NCBI GenBank assembly: GCA_947561395.2
Contig: OX387187.1
Coordinates: 30,857,829 to 30,921,828 of the forward strand
DNA: 64,000 nucleotides
Reading direction: 5' to 3'
Source of the DNA: Buxus sempervirens
Lineage: Eukaryota; Streptophyta; Magnoliopsida; Buxales; Buxaceae
Every line of letters starts with the position of its first letter. The stretch's first letter is position 1. Of this stretch, positions 20,978 to 32,800 are shown piece by piece. The translations under genes were made by a program, and so were the position numbers. The notes under the pieces are model-generated. The model saw only the letters and a program-made list of their open reading frames with translations, was not told the origin of the DNA and ran no database searches.

Positions 20978-21737
20978 CCAGTGACCAGCCCACTCTGGCA
21001 AACTAAAGAAGATAAATGTAAAATTCCTTAGCCACCATGTGGGCCCACCCAAGGGGCCCACAAACCGATCCGGCCCACTTTTTGCATGAAAGTGACTTGA
21101 TAATCAAAACTTGAACCCCAATGTAAAATCCATACACTAACCAAAGCCCAAGGGGCCTCCCGAGTTAAATAGAGGCCCACCAGAGGCACATAAGCTTACT
21201 CAAGCCAACCCAGGACACCGTGGGCCTTCCAACGGGGCCCACCCAAACAGACCCAGATCACTTAAGTTAAGCAAAGATAAAATCAACTAAATGGACCCAC
21301 ACCACTTAGGTGGTCCCACCAAGACCCAACAAAAATGCATGCTGGATTAGGAATCGGGTGAGAACCAAAGTGAGAAAGCTGACTCAAACCAGGGAACCCA
21401 CGGGACCCGTCATCCGACGGGGTGGACTGGGATGTCTACGGACTTCCCCAGACCGCAACCGAGAACCAAACTTAGAATCTCAAAGCCGTAGACCCAAAGC
21501 CCTAAATAGACAAGATTAGGCACCCAGGTGTCCGCCTGCACCCCATCAGGCGGTGGTGACTCCGAATTACCCCGTGCCGCGTTTCCCACACGCGCACACG
21601 TGAAATCCAGCAAGTTGAAAGCGTTTTTGCTTCTGTTGGAATCACTCAGAAAGAAAGATAAAAGTGAGATCCTAAGCTGGGGGGATAACCATGGCAACAC
21701 CGTGTTGCATCTGGCAACCTCAGAAAATCAGCACAAG

Positions 21738-22371
21738 GTAGGCTTGGCTTGTTGAGATCGTATTAAGGCACTTTGATTTACATAAATATGCCTTCACTTA
21801 TCAGCTTAATATGAGGTGTGACTAACTTTGTGGGGTGAGTTTTCATAAGCATTTATTTGTGTTTTGGGGGGTTTGTCCTCTCTTCTCGTGATGTGGGGGT
21901 GTTGCGACATCGTATCTGGGGCTGTTATGATCCTAGATGTTAAGTGCTTAACTGATGAAGTCTTCGTAAGCCTTGGGCTTTTGGAGCAACAATTAGGCAC
22001 GTAATGGTATCGGAGTCAAGTTCCACGTCCAAGGTTTTAGTCTCGGAAGGGGCGACCTATAGGCTAGATTAAATATCATGTATCAGCACCATGCTAAGTC
22101 ATTGAATACCAATAGATGAGTGAAGCCTTCAAAAGGGAAAGAACTACCATTAGGTCGGTGTCGATAGAGTGGGCCACCATAAACATTGGCTCTCTAATGA
22201 AGCATGGTGAATTTTACATCCTAGATGTTAAAGTACTTAACTAATGAAGTCTCTATAAGCCTTAGGGCTTTTGGAGCAAGGGTTAACAAGGGCATAACCA
22301 TGCTCTTTAAACATTCTTCTTTCCCTTTATCTTCATATATCATTTTTTTTTAACTTCATTCTCTTATGCAG
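21738..22371 (+). other. Intron of ankyrin pseudogene with an internal repeat
   Basis: Bounded by AAG/GTAGGC and CTTATGCAG/TTTG. Two related segments (about 21930-21990 and 22218-22280; shared TCCTAGATGTTAA, GGGCTTTTGGAGCAA) are probably an old transposon remnant of unknown family. Confidence 0.6.
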
Positions 22372-23219
22372 TTTGTTAAGTTGCTGCTAAGCAAGATATA
22401 CTTCAAGGGTTTGCAAGTAAATCCCATGAATTCAGAGGGATTGACAGCCCTGGACATGTTGGAAGAAGGAGCAAGCAGGCAAGGGCACAAGCTGAAGCTA
22501 GTGAGCCTCTTCCATCAAGCCAGAGCTTTGAACTCCAAGGAGATTTTATCTTGATAAGAGTGGCTTTGTGTATGCGAAGGCGCAGGTCCGAAGGACTCTC
22601 TTTTCATGGAACTCCATCAGCTACTTCCAATACAATCAGTATAAAGACTCCCCTGATAGTGTGCGCAGTGCACTTCTGGTGGTGGTGGGGCTGATCGCCA
22701 CCGCCACTTACGAATCGGGGATCACCCCTCCCGTCAATAATTTGCAGCACAACTTCAAACCCAATCATAACAGCACCATCACGTTTAATGGCGGAAGACT
22801 TGCCGAACCCTTTGGTCTAAGCTATAGAGACTTTCAATTTTATGGCTACTTGTTTCTCAACTCTTTGGGGTTTTACATGTCTCTTGCAATGCTAATGATC
22901 CTCACAATGGGTTTCCCTCTGCAAGCTGTGCTGGTATTCGCTCTATCGTCCATTGTGGGGAATTATAGTTATTCACTGCTAAGTATAGCACCACAAGGAC
23001 ACCCTATATTCTTCTTTCTTTTCAGCCTTGTTTTGCCAATTCTCTACACATTCTGTCTTCTGTTCGCATGGGAACTAGTGCAGTATGCAGCAAAATTGGT
23101 GTGGATATTTGCCCACAGATCAATTTATGGACAAGATCCAGAAGATGTTGAGCAGTAGGTGAATGATGTTAGGGATGCAGACTCCTCCATGGAAACACCT
23201 TTTCTGGTGACAAATTAAT

Positions 23220-24241
<1,022 letters not shown>

Positions 24242-24336
24242 AACATTGTAGACACCCCAAATTGCACAAACAATCATCAAAAATCATTATCTCCGGGAAA
24301 GCCAGCACAGAAATTGAAGAAAATAAACTTTTACCT

Positions 24337-24466
24337 GTATCCGAATACAAGTACTCCTTCCTGTATCCGGATACTCATACCGGATACATGTGAGCCTTAG
24401 CGTATCCGGTATCATGTACCGGATACCTTAAGGCCCTTTTTTATCCGGTCTGACATACCGGATACC
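24337..24466 (+). promoter_or_regulatory. U3 TATCCGG palindrome array (5' LTR)
   Basis: Three good units with arms GTATCCGG/CCGGATAC, GTATCCGGTA/TACCGGATAC and TATCCGGT/ACCGGATA, preceded by a decayed unit starting GTATCCGAATAC. It lies about 90-220 bp into the LTR and 156 bp before the TATA box. The decayed unit is absent from the 3' LTR. Confidence 0.8.
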
Positions 24467-24621
24467 TTAAGTTTGCTCAAAATTAGGGTTTTCCGAGAGC
24501 TTTTCACTTTTACCATCATGTCCCTCATTAAATGAGGGGAAATCGCGGAAATAACCTTAGGGTTTAGGTTGGGGGAGTTCTAGACATTAAGTTGTGTCTA
24601 CCAATGACCTTAGCCTTTGCC

Positions 24622-24629
24622 TATAAATA
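24622..24629 (+). promoter_or_regulatory. TATA box of 5' LTR
   Basis: TATAAATA in CCTATAAATAGGAGCC, about 375 bp into the LTR. The same block recurs in the 3' LTR and, reversed, at about 20560. Transcription would start about 30 bp downstream. Confidence 0.75.
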
Positions 24630-26522
24630 GGAGCCTCCTCCTTGAGCAAATGGCACACAACTCTTGTTTTGAATTCTCGCAAAGAAGAACTCCAAGAGAA
24701 GAAGAAAACCGTTGTGGAATCGCCTCCAGAACTCAGGTAAGCCTCAACTTTTCTTTTTATTTTTTGTCTTTACATTCCTAGATCTAGATCTCTTCTTCTA
24801 CCTTTCTGTAGTGTAAAGCCTTGTTTGTATGTGTGGAAATCCTTCCCCGGCTCAAAGTATCTCAAGACTCCCCTAGTCGTAAAACGTGAAGGCGGATCTA
24901 GGAGAAACGAGACTGGGGATTGACCCTAGTGCTAGAACCCATGTAGCATAAGGCTTTTGAATGATTGAAAACCGTTCTATAATCAAAGTACCCTTGATTA
25001 TTTCGAAGATCCGTGTTTAACGGGGAGAGAGAACAGAGGGAAACGATAATGGAACGGAACCCTAGGCTATGCTAGAACCTATTTTGTTGAATCTATATGC
25101 ATGATATGTGGTTGTATTAATCTTACTTGGTTTTCCACTCTTGCACACATATTACACTTTTTTGGTGAATAGGCTCACATTTGGGGATTTATTACATTCA
25201 TTGTGATAAATCTCTAATAAATGGCCTCAATCAAATTCTGGAGTGTTTTTAAATGTTTTTCAAAGGTTTTGGATTCATCTCACACGAATCTCACACACTT
25301 TATAAATTTTCGGATTTGATTTTCTTCAAAAGTGGCCTAACTGGACAGCACCTGTACCCCTACTTCGGACGCCCATAACTTCATCATCCGGATGAATTTT
25401 GGGGCGATTCCAGAACCATGGGAAAGGTGAGGCTGTCTAGTTTATGTTCACCAAATTTCACAAATTTCTATCTAGCGGATTTTTGGCACCTCTCTGTCGA
25501 AGTTGAGTGGACAGTTCAGGTTCAAATACAGAACTTGTCACTTAGACGGACCGCCATGTGTCCGTTTTAAGTCCGATTCGAGTGATTTTTGTTTCTGAGT
25601 ACTCCTTTATGAGTCTATTTTCAAATCCAGTTGGTTTCATAATTTTTGGATCCCATTTGAATTATTGGTAGCCGATTTACTCAGAACTGTTCATTTGTAC
25701 TTTTCTGGGTAAATCTGTGATCTTCGGGGCCTGTTCGGGAGACCACCCAAGGCACATCCGAAAGGATTTTGTATGAGGCTAGTTTCTTTTGAAAGATGGC
25801 CATACAAACTTCAATCACACCAAATTTCGTGGACTTTTATGTAGTGGATTTTTCTAGACAATTTTCCAAAGTTGCCCACTTACCACTTTTAAAAATCCCC
25901 AGCAGCAACTTCAAAGGAGCATAACTCCTAGATTTTTCATCGGAATGAAGTGAAATTTTGCATGAGACTCCTATTTACCCTAATCTTTCAAATGGATTTG
26001 GTTTGGTTTAATTTAGAATTGGATTTGAATGATTTCAAGGCAAATGGCATACTTTTTACCGAATTTGATTTAACTTGGTTTTGAGCAACTTGAGCTTTGA
26101 TTTCCATCTTTTGAGATATTCCAGAAATGATATTGACATGAGAGAAGATCTAGAACCCATTTAGATCTTCATGTGGAAATATCATACATTGGTCTTTTTT
26201 CAAAGTTTTCCATGATTTTAGCAAGCTTTCTTATTTTTACATGAACGTACACTTGGCAACCACTTCGTGTAGATGAATGGGGGTGCCTAACACCTTCCCC
26301 CGTTCATAATCTAATCCCCTTACCCATCTCTGGATTTGATTTTCAAGTAGGATTATTTTTATCCTAGAATTTGTCTTTTGGCTATTTTTGCTTATTTTGA
26401 ACTCTTTGGTGTCCATTCTCACCCCAAAATCATGAATGGTGGCGACTCTCCCAACTTTTGCGTTGAGCCCGTGTGTTGACGGAGGGATGATCATTCCAGT
26501 GATTTTTTCCATGTCTCACAAC

Positions 26523-26541
26523 TGGCGACTCTGCTGGGGAC
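26523..26541 (+). other. Primer-binding site of the Tat-clade element
   Basis: TGGCGACTCTGCTGGGGAC begins two bases after the LTR. This sequence type is the one reported for Ogre/Tat elements and is thought to pair with an arginine tRNA. The tRNA identity is from memory of the family. Confidence 0.75.
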
Positions 26542-26799
26542 TTGTGGATTTAAGCCTATTTGTGTATATTCATGCTTTTTCTTTACTTTTGAATGCTTGC
26601 TATTTTATTTACTTTATTGGTGTATATTGGTGTATTCTAAATCTGATTGGGATGCTTTTAAATTTTACATTGATAAAGGCATGTGTGTATGCTTGGATAT
26701 GCTTAGGATCATGTTTAGGGCCTTACCTTGTTGTGCATGCCTACTTGTTTTTTTGTTTGCCTTGTGTTAGGAGGTTCTTAGTGCCATGATTTGAACATG

Positions 26800-27300
26800 A
26801 AAACATTGAGCAAAAATCTGTAAATACAGTAGCCATTAGGATGGTTTTCAAGCATGTTTTCCCTCATTAAAACACTTTTGTATCATGTCAAGTAGTTGCT
26901 AAATTTTTAGGCATTAATTTGGGGGTATAAGGGAAGCACTTTTGAGCATGAAAATTCTGAAAATTTCAGTATATATTTGGGGGTTTTCAAGCATGTTTTT
27001 ACCATCAAAACCTTTCTTGTATCATGTCAAGTAATGCTAAAATTTTAGGCATCAATTTGGGGGTATAAGTGATACACTTTGAGCATGAAAGCAATAAGAA
27101 AAAATCTGGAAATTCTAGTGTATGATTTGGGAGATTTCAAGCATGTTTTCCCTCATTAAAACACTTTTGAACCATGCCAAGTAAGTGCTAAAATTTTAGG
27201 CTTCAATTTGGGGTAAATGGTACACTTTGAGCATGAAAAAGAGCATGAAAATCTGGAATTTTAGGAATGCTTTTGGGTTTCAAGCAAGTTTACATGATTT
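26800..27300 (+). repeat. Leader tandem repeat, 135-150-bp units, about 3.5 copies
   Basis: Each unit contains TTTCAAGCATGTTTT, ATCATGTCAAGTA (or a variant), GCTAAAATTTTAGGC, CAATTTGGGG and ends TTTGAGCATGAAA. Identity is moderate, so this array is older than the 76-bp array. Confidence 0.8.
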
Positions 27301-28091
27301 AATTGTTGTTTGTGCAAATAACATGTTTTTTATACCACTTTTTGGGCATGTAATATTTTTGTGCATATTTAGTTGTTTTGGTGCTTGCTTGCTTGTATTT
27401 AGCTTCATTATTTTTGTCATATGTACCTTGGCTTGAAATTGAATGCATGGCTACGAAAAAGAGTGGCAAGGGGCTGGGACGTTGTGAATGTTACCACAAT
27501 TTAAAATTGCACTTGAGCACTTGAAACAATTTGCACAACCTACCCTTTACCTATTAGGAAGTTGAACCATGAATGTGTGTAGCTTGGCGCACCGAGGTCG
27601 TGACTTCGGAAAGCGAAAGTGAAAACATTTACCTTAGAATTTGAGTCAATGATGTGATGACAATGGGATCTGTGATTCGATTCCGGGCATCACTAGACTT
27701 GAGTTCTAAGTTGCCAATTAAGCCAAAACCCAAAAACCATACGCTTGAAGGTGGAGAAACACGTTTTCGGCTAAAAGCACACAATTGCGTTTGGGGAATT
27801 GGGTGTAAATGTGGGAAGGCCGTTTGCATGTTTTACAGGCCAAGGTATAATGTGAATACCATATTGAATGAAGGTAATACAAGGTGGCAAGGTAAAGCCA
27901 TGTTCTTTTCCTAAATTTAGGGAATTTTGCAAGTATGATGTCCAAGCCCAATTTGGGGCAAGTTTTGAAGGTCAAATTAAGGTAAACATCAATTGGGAAT
28001 GAAAAAAAACTAATCGGGTGAAAAAATGAGTCAAAAAGGGCCATTTCGGCAATAACCGGCAACTCAGGCCGATTAATAACAACTCTATTCA
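27301..28091 (+). other. Leader of the Tat-clade element
   Basis: Untranslated-looking sequence between the two tandem arrays. No convincing protein domain is seen. An 86-codon open frame at 27654 is unremarkable. Confidence 0.4.
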
Positions 28092-28193
28092 TATCCGGTA
28101 TGTATTTCCGGATACAAAGGCATATGTGTGTATCCGGTTAGGGTGACCGGATACAATAAGGCATATTCTTATCCGGTATATTATACCGGATAC
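28092..28193 (+). promoter_or_regulatory. TATCCGG palindrome array ahead of gag
   Basis: Three units: arms TATCCGG/CCGGATA (centre TATGTATTT), GTATCCGGTT/GACCGGATAC and TATCCGGTATA/TATACCGGATA. A decayed copy (ACCGGCAACTCAGGCCG) lies just before, at about 28054. Confidence 0.75.
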
Positions 28194-28496
28194 ATTCAAA
28201 AAATGCACAAATTGGCTTTTCAGACCAAATTTTCAGAACAAAATGCCTAAAACACTGTGGATCATCCTTAGGCACCCCGAAAAGAACATAAGAAATGTTC
28301 CCAAAAATACAAAATCAAAAAAAAAATACAAAAAAAAAAACAAAAAGAATAAAATAAAATATTCTTTCAGGATTTAACCTAAGTTTGAAAATCAAAGAGG
28401 AAACCAAGGTGTCATATTTTTTGACACCAACTCAACTCAAACATGTGTCAATCAAGCTTTTGAACTTGAAAACTGAGAAAATTCAGAAAAGGAAAA

Positions 28497-29705
28497 AACC
28501 TTTGGTTGGTTATTTTTATCAATCAAATCAAAACATTTGTGGGACACTTGGAAGCCCTAGAATATTCCAAGAAACCTTTGGTTGGTTATTTTTATCAATC
28601 AAATCAAAACATTTGTGGGATACTTGGAAGCCCTAGAATATTCCAAGAAACCTTTGGTTGGTTATTTTTATCAATCAAATCAAAACATTTGTGGGATACT
28701 TGGAAGCCCTAGAATATTCCAAGAAACCTTTGGTTGGTTATTTTTATCAATCAAATCAAAACATTTGTGGGATACTTGGAAGCCCTAGAATATTCCAAGA
28801 AACCTTTGGTTGGTTATTTTTATCAATCAAATCAAAACATTTGTGGGATGCTTGGAAGCCCTAGAATATTCCAAGAAACCTTTTTGTTATTTTTATCAAT
28901 CAAATCAAAACATTTGTGGGATACTTGGAAGCCCTAGAATATTCCAAGAAACCTTTGGTTGGTTATTTTTATCAATCAAATCAAAACATTTGTGGGACAC
29001 TTGGAAGCCCTAGAATACTCCAAGAAACCTTTGGTTGGTTATTTTTATCAATCAAATCAAAACATTTGTGGGACACTTGGAAGCCCTAGAATATTCCAAG
29101 AAACCTTTGGTTGGTTATTTTTATCAATCAAATCAAAACATTTGTGGGATACTTGGAAGCCCTAGAATATTCCAAGAAACCTTTGGTTGGTTATTTTTAT
29201 CAATCAAATCAAAAATTTGGGACCCTTGGAAGCCCTAGAATATTCCATGAAAACCTTGGTTGGTTATTTTTATCAATCAAATCAAAAAAAAATTGGGACC
29301 CTTGGAAGCCCTAGAATATTCCATGAAAACCTTGGTTGGTTATTTTTATCAATCAAATCAAAAAGAAAATTGAGACCCTTGGAAGCCCTAGAATATTCCA
29401 TGAAAACCTTGGTTGGTTATTTTTATCAATCAAATCAAAAAAAAAATTTGGGACCCTTGGAAGCCCTAGAATATTCCATGAAAACCCTAGTTGGTTATTT
29501 TTATCAATCAAATCAAAAAATTTTGGGACCCTTGGAAGCCCTAGAATATTCCATGAAAACCCTGGTTGGTTATTTTTATTAATCAAATCAAAAAAAATTT
29601 AGGACCCTTGGAAGCCCTAGAATATTCCATGAAAACCTTGGTTGGTTATTTTTATCAATCAAATCAAAAAATGTTGGGACCCTTGGAAGCCCTAGAATAT
29701 TCCAA
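28497..29705 (+). repeat. 76-bp tandem repeat array, about 16 copies
   Basis: Units begin (A)CCTTTGGTTGGTTATTTTTA, continue with TCAATCAAATCAAAACAT and TTGTGGGA, and end GAAGCCCTAGAATATTCCA. Starts fall at 28503, 28579, 28655, 28731, 28807 and onward in 73-78-bp steps. The first ten or so are nearly identical with AAACATTTGTGGGATACTT. The last six form a second subtype with AAAATTTGGGACCCTT and a variable A run. The period is not a multiple of three, so short overlapping open frames repeat without meaning. Such arrays in Tat elements are known seeds of satellite DNA. Confidence 0.95.
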
Positions 29706-29883
29706 CACAAAATCAAAAAACAAAAATAAAAATAAAAATCTGGATTGGTGTTCACCTAACCTACTGGTTTACATATATAGGGGTGTGTTTCAAATCAAAT
29801 GGAAGCTGACTTGTGTCTTTGTTTTTCTTATTCAGGTACATTTACTTTCAACCCAGGTGCACTTATTTGCAGTCATTGCTCAC

Positions 29884-32800
29884 ATGACCAGATCCAAAGC
29901 AAGAGCCATGAATACTGAAGAGAACCAAGCCCAAGCTACTGTCCCTGCTCAGGACTTTACTCAATTGCAGGAGCAAGTGGCCGGTCTGGCCAAAATGCTG
30001 GGGGACTTACTGGCAGTGCAGGCCCAACAGGCCCAAGCCCAAAACCAGGCCTCTACCTCCCATCAGGCACCACCACCTCAGGCCTACATACCGCCTCCGA
30101 CTCAGCCCATGCCTGAGCCCATTTCTGAACCAGTCCCTGAGCCCATTCTGATCAGGGAAAATACAGTAGAGTCTGAGAAAGAGCTGGAAAAAGAAAAGGC
30201 TAGGGATGAGATGGAAAAGAAAATGCTGCTGAGGATAGAGAGGATCCAGGCAGAGCTGAAGGAAGTGAAGGGGGGAGGCAGCCATACAAGCACCACCTTC
30301 GAAGACCTGTGCATGTACCCGGACGTCTGTCTACCGGCTAAGTTCAGATGCCCAAACTTCGACAAATTTGATTGCACGGGCTGCCCATTAAGCCATTTGA
30401 AACTATACTGCGGGGCCCTATGCCAATTTGGCCGGGATGATGGCATACTGATCCAGCTCTTCCAGAGGAGTCTAACCGGGTCAGCCCTTCGGTGGTTCGC
30501 TACAGTAGACCATGGAAGGATCAAGAGGTGGAAGGACCTAGCCGACGCTTTCCTGGACCAATACAAGTTCAACTCGGAGATTGTGCCAGACCGGTACGAC
30601 ATGATGAGGATGACCAAGGGCAAGGATGAGCCAGTACGGCAATACGCCAAGAGGTGGAGAGAGGCCGCCTCCCAGGTCAGGCCACCTATGCAAGAGCCGG
30701 AGATGATCTCCACATTTATGGGCACACTGGGACAGCCTTTTTACAACCATCTGGTGGGTCAGATAACCACCAACTTTGCAGCCCTAGTGCAAGTGGCGGA
30801 CCGGATCGAAGAAGGGGTCAGGTCAGGAAGGCTGATAGACTACTCTACTCTGACTGGGCAGTTTGATTCCTCTGCCTCTATGGCCCAGAAGAAAGGGGCC
30901 GGATTTAAGAAGACGGGGGCCCGAAAAGAAGGGGAGGTGAACCTAGTCCAGGCTCCTCCAGCCAAGAAGCCACTTCACGTCAACATCTCTGCACCCCAAC
31001 AGGCCCAGCAGGCCCAGCAGTCGTACCAGACCCCGCTGAATGTCAACTTCTCTCCCTCTGTGCCAGCTAACACAAGGAGGACCTTTACTAAGGAGGAGCG
31101 GGATGCCTGGTTCGCAGCAAGGAAGAACCGAGTCTTCACTCCTCTCCCAATATCGCTGTCCCAACTACTGCCAACCCTGCTGAAAGGGGAATACTTGACT
31201 CTGAAGGAGCCTAACCCAAATGCCCCGAAAGGGAGGAATTATGATCCGGCAGCCACCTGTGACTTCCACATGGGTGCACCAAGGCACTCTACAGATAACT
31301 GCTAGGTGCTGAAGCATGTGGTCCAAGACCTGTTGGACCAGAAGGCTTTGGTCTTTAACACTGCTGCACCCGCCCCGACGGGAAATGATATTGGGCAGAA
31401 CCCTCTGCCGTACCACAATGGGGTAGGACCATCCAACTCCATCACTGCCATATCCACCACGAGAAGGGCCTTTGACCCATCTCAGCTTATAGCCCCTGTG
31501 GGGACTACAGTCCAGGTCCGATTTTTCCCAGAGGAGGACGAAGAGGAGATCAACATAGTCTCCCAAAACAATAATCTTGCTGCTGAGGACATAAGCTCCT
31601 CCTTAAACCGGGTCTCTTCTCTGATGGCCCAGATAAATACTGCAAGGCCCCCATTGGTCTTCAATTGCAGTCCACCCATTTGCTCACCATCCAAGCCGTC
31701 TAAGGCTCCACCGGTCATCAGCCTTGACCCCACCACTGCTTCCATCACTTCTTCTGTCCCCACAAAATCCAAACTTCAACCCCTGGTTGTAAATGTACAG
31801 CCAGCCCAAACTATCCCTAAACCGGCCCATACATCCCGGTCCAAACTCCAGCCACTAGTGGTTAACATCCCTAAATTAGCCTATTCTGAGGCCGCTGTAC
31901 CATGGAATTACAGCGAGGGAATCACGGCTACGGTTCCAGTGGTCAAGGACCAGAACCAGGAGGAGGTGAACCTCATGACGAGGTCAGGGAGATGTGCAGG
32001 GGGTGAAGAGAAAGAGAAAGAGACAGAAGTAGAAAAAGAAAAAAAAGAAAATGAAGAAAAAAGAAAACAGAAGGAAAAAAATAAAGTAGGAGAAGACACC
32101 CCCTAGGGTGCAGAAAATGAGGCAGCAGACCTCATAAAAATAATAAAGAAAAGTGAATTTAATCTTGTGGATCAGCTGAACAAGGTCCCGGCCCAGATTT
32201 CAATACTGGGCCTTTTGCTGAATTCTGAAAAGCACAGGGATGCATTGTTAAGGGTGCTACAGAGTGCACACGTATCCCAGACCATTGATCCGGACCAGCT
32301 TGGTAAAATGGTTGGTCAAATCTTGTCACATAATGTGATAAGTTTCTCAGAGGGTGAGATCAGCCCAGGTGGGTGTTATCATGTGGACCCTTTGCACATC
32401 ACTGTGCTTTGTAAGGGCTGCATGATTGCACGGGTTTTAATTGACAACGGGTCGGCGTTAAACGTCTGCCCGTTAATCACTTTTACCAAGCTGGGTCTGG
32501 ACCAGTCAAGGATCAAACAAAATGGGCGGATAGTTAGGGCTTTTGATAGCTCCAAGACCCACTCCCTAAGGGAGATTGAACTGCCGGTCACAATTGGGCC
32601 GAATATCTTTAACATCACATTTGAGGTGATGGATATACCCGCAGCCTTCAATCTGCTCCTAGGAAGGCCGTGGATACATTCGGCTAGGGCAATACCATCC
32701 ACGCTCCACCAGAGGGTGAAATACATAAGAGCGCAAAGGGTGATAACAGTCCTAGCCGAAAACTTGGTGCCGCCCATCGTGTCACCTGATGTACCCTTGA

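Larger units (their letters stand above)
16487..21598 (+). mobile_element. Large solo LTR (about 3.3 kb) inside the ankyrin exon, with a nested LTR
   Basis: Starts TGTAAGCACC at 16487 and ends CGCGCACA at 21598. It is flanked by TGTGA (16482-16486) and CGTGA (21599-21603), a 5-bp duplication with one change. Removing it restores the ankyrin reading frame exactly across GTG-A/AA-TCC, which proves the borders. No internal LTR pair, primer site or coding domain is present, so it is best read as one very long solo LTR. About 1.8 kb of its length is a second LTR (19172-20977). It carries a TATA box, two hairpin arrays, a C36 run and a repeated GTGGGCCTTCCAACGGGGCC block (about 18882 and 21219). 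Confidence 0.8.
16041..23158 (+). pseudogene. Ankyrin-repeat/PGG-domain membrane protein (ACD6/ITN1 type), disrupted
   Basis: Exon 1 starts at 16041 or 16050 (MDPGFKKVAETGDVDGLY) and carries ankyrin repeats (TSLHIAARDGKADFA, GRTPLHEVASTGN, ETALHLAV). It continues after an LTR insertion at 21604 (SSKLKAFLLLLESL, NTVLHLATSENQHK) to a donor at 21738. Exon 2 starts at 22372 (FVKLLLSKIYFKGLQVN) and runs into a PGG-type membrane region (SALLVVVGLIATATYESGI) with about four hydrophobic segments, ending at 23158. Family members are plasma-membrane proteins acting in defence or salt responses. Besides the insertion there is a 4-bp tandem duplication (ATTG, near 16112) and a one-base insertion near 22550, each shifting the frame, so this copy is dead. 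The PGG signature itself is altered (ITPPVN). Confidence 0.9.
24247..26520 (+). repeat. 5' LTR of the Tat-clade element
   Basis: 2274 bp. It carries a hairpin array at 24337-24466 and a TATA box at 24622. Compared with the 3' LTR it has one extra 26-bp block, which is a degenerate palindrome unit. Confidence 0.95.

Noticed and set aside
26237-26512. 91-codon minus-strand frame, repeated at 46937-47212
   Set aside because: It is inside both LTR copies; the conservation is that of the LTR pair, not of a gene.
28385-29602. A ladder of overlapping 67-131-codon frames
   Set aside because: They restart with every 76-bp repeat unit and shift frame, since 76 is not a multiple of three; no protein family resemblance.
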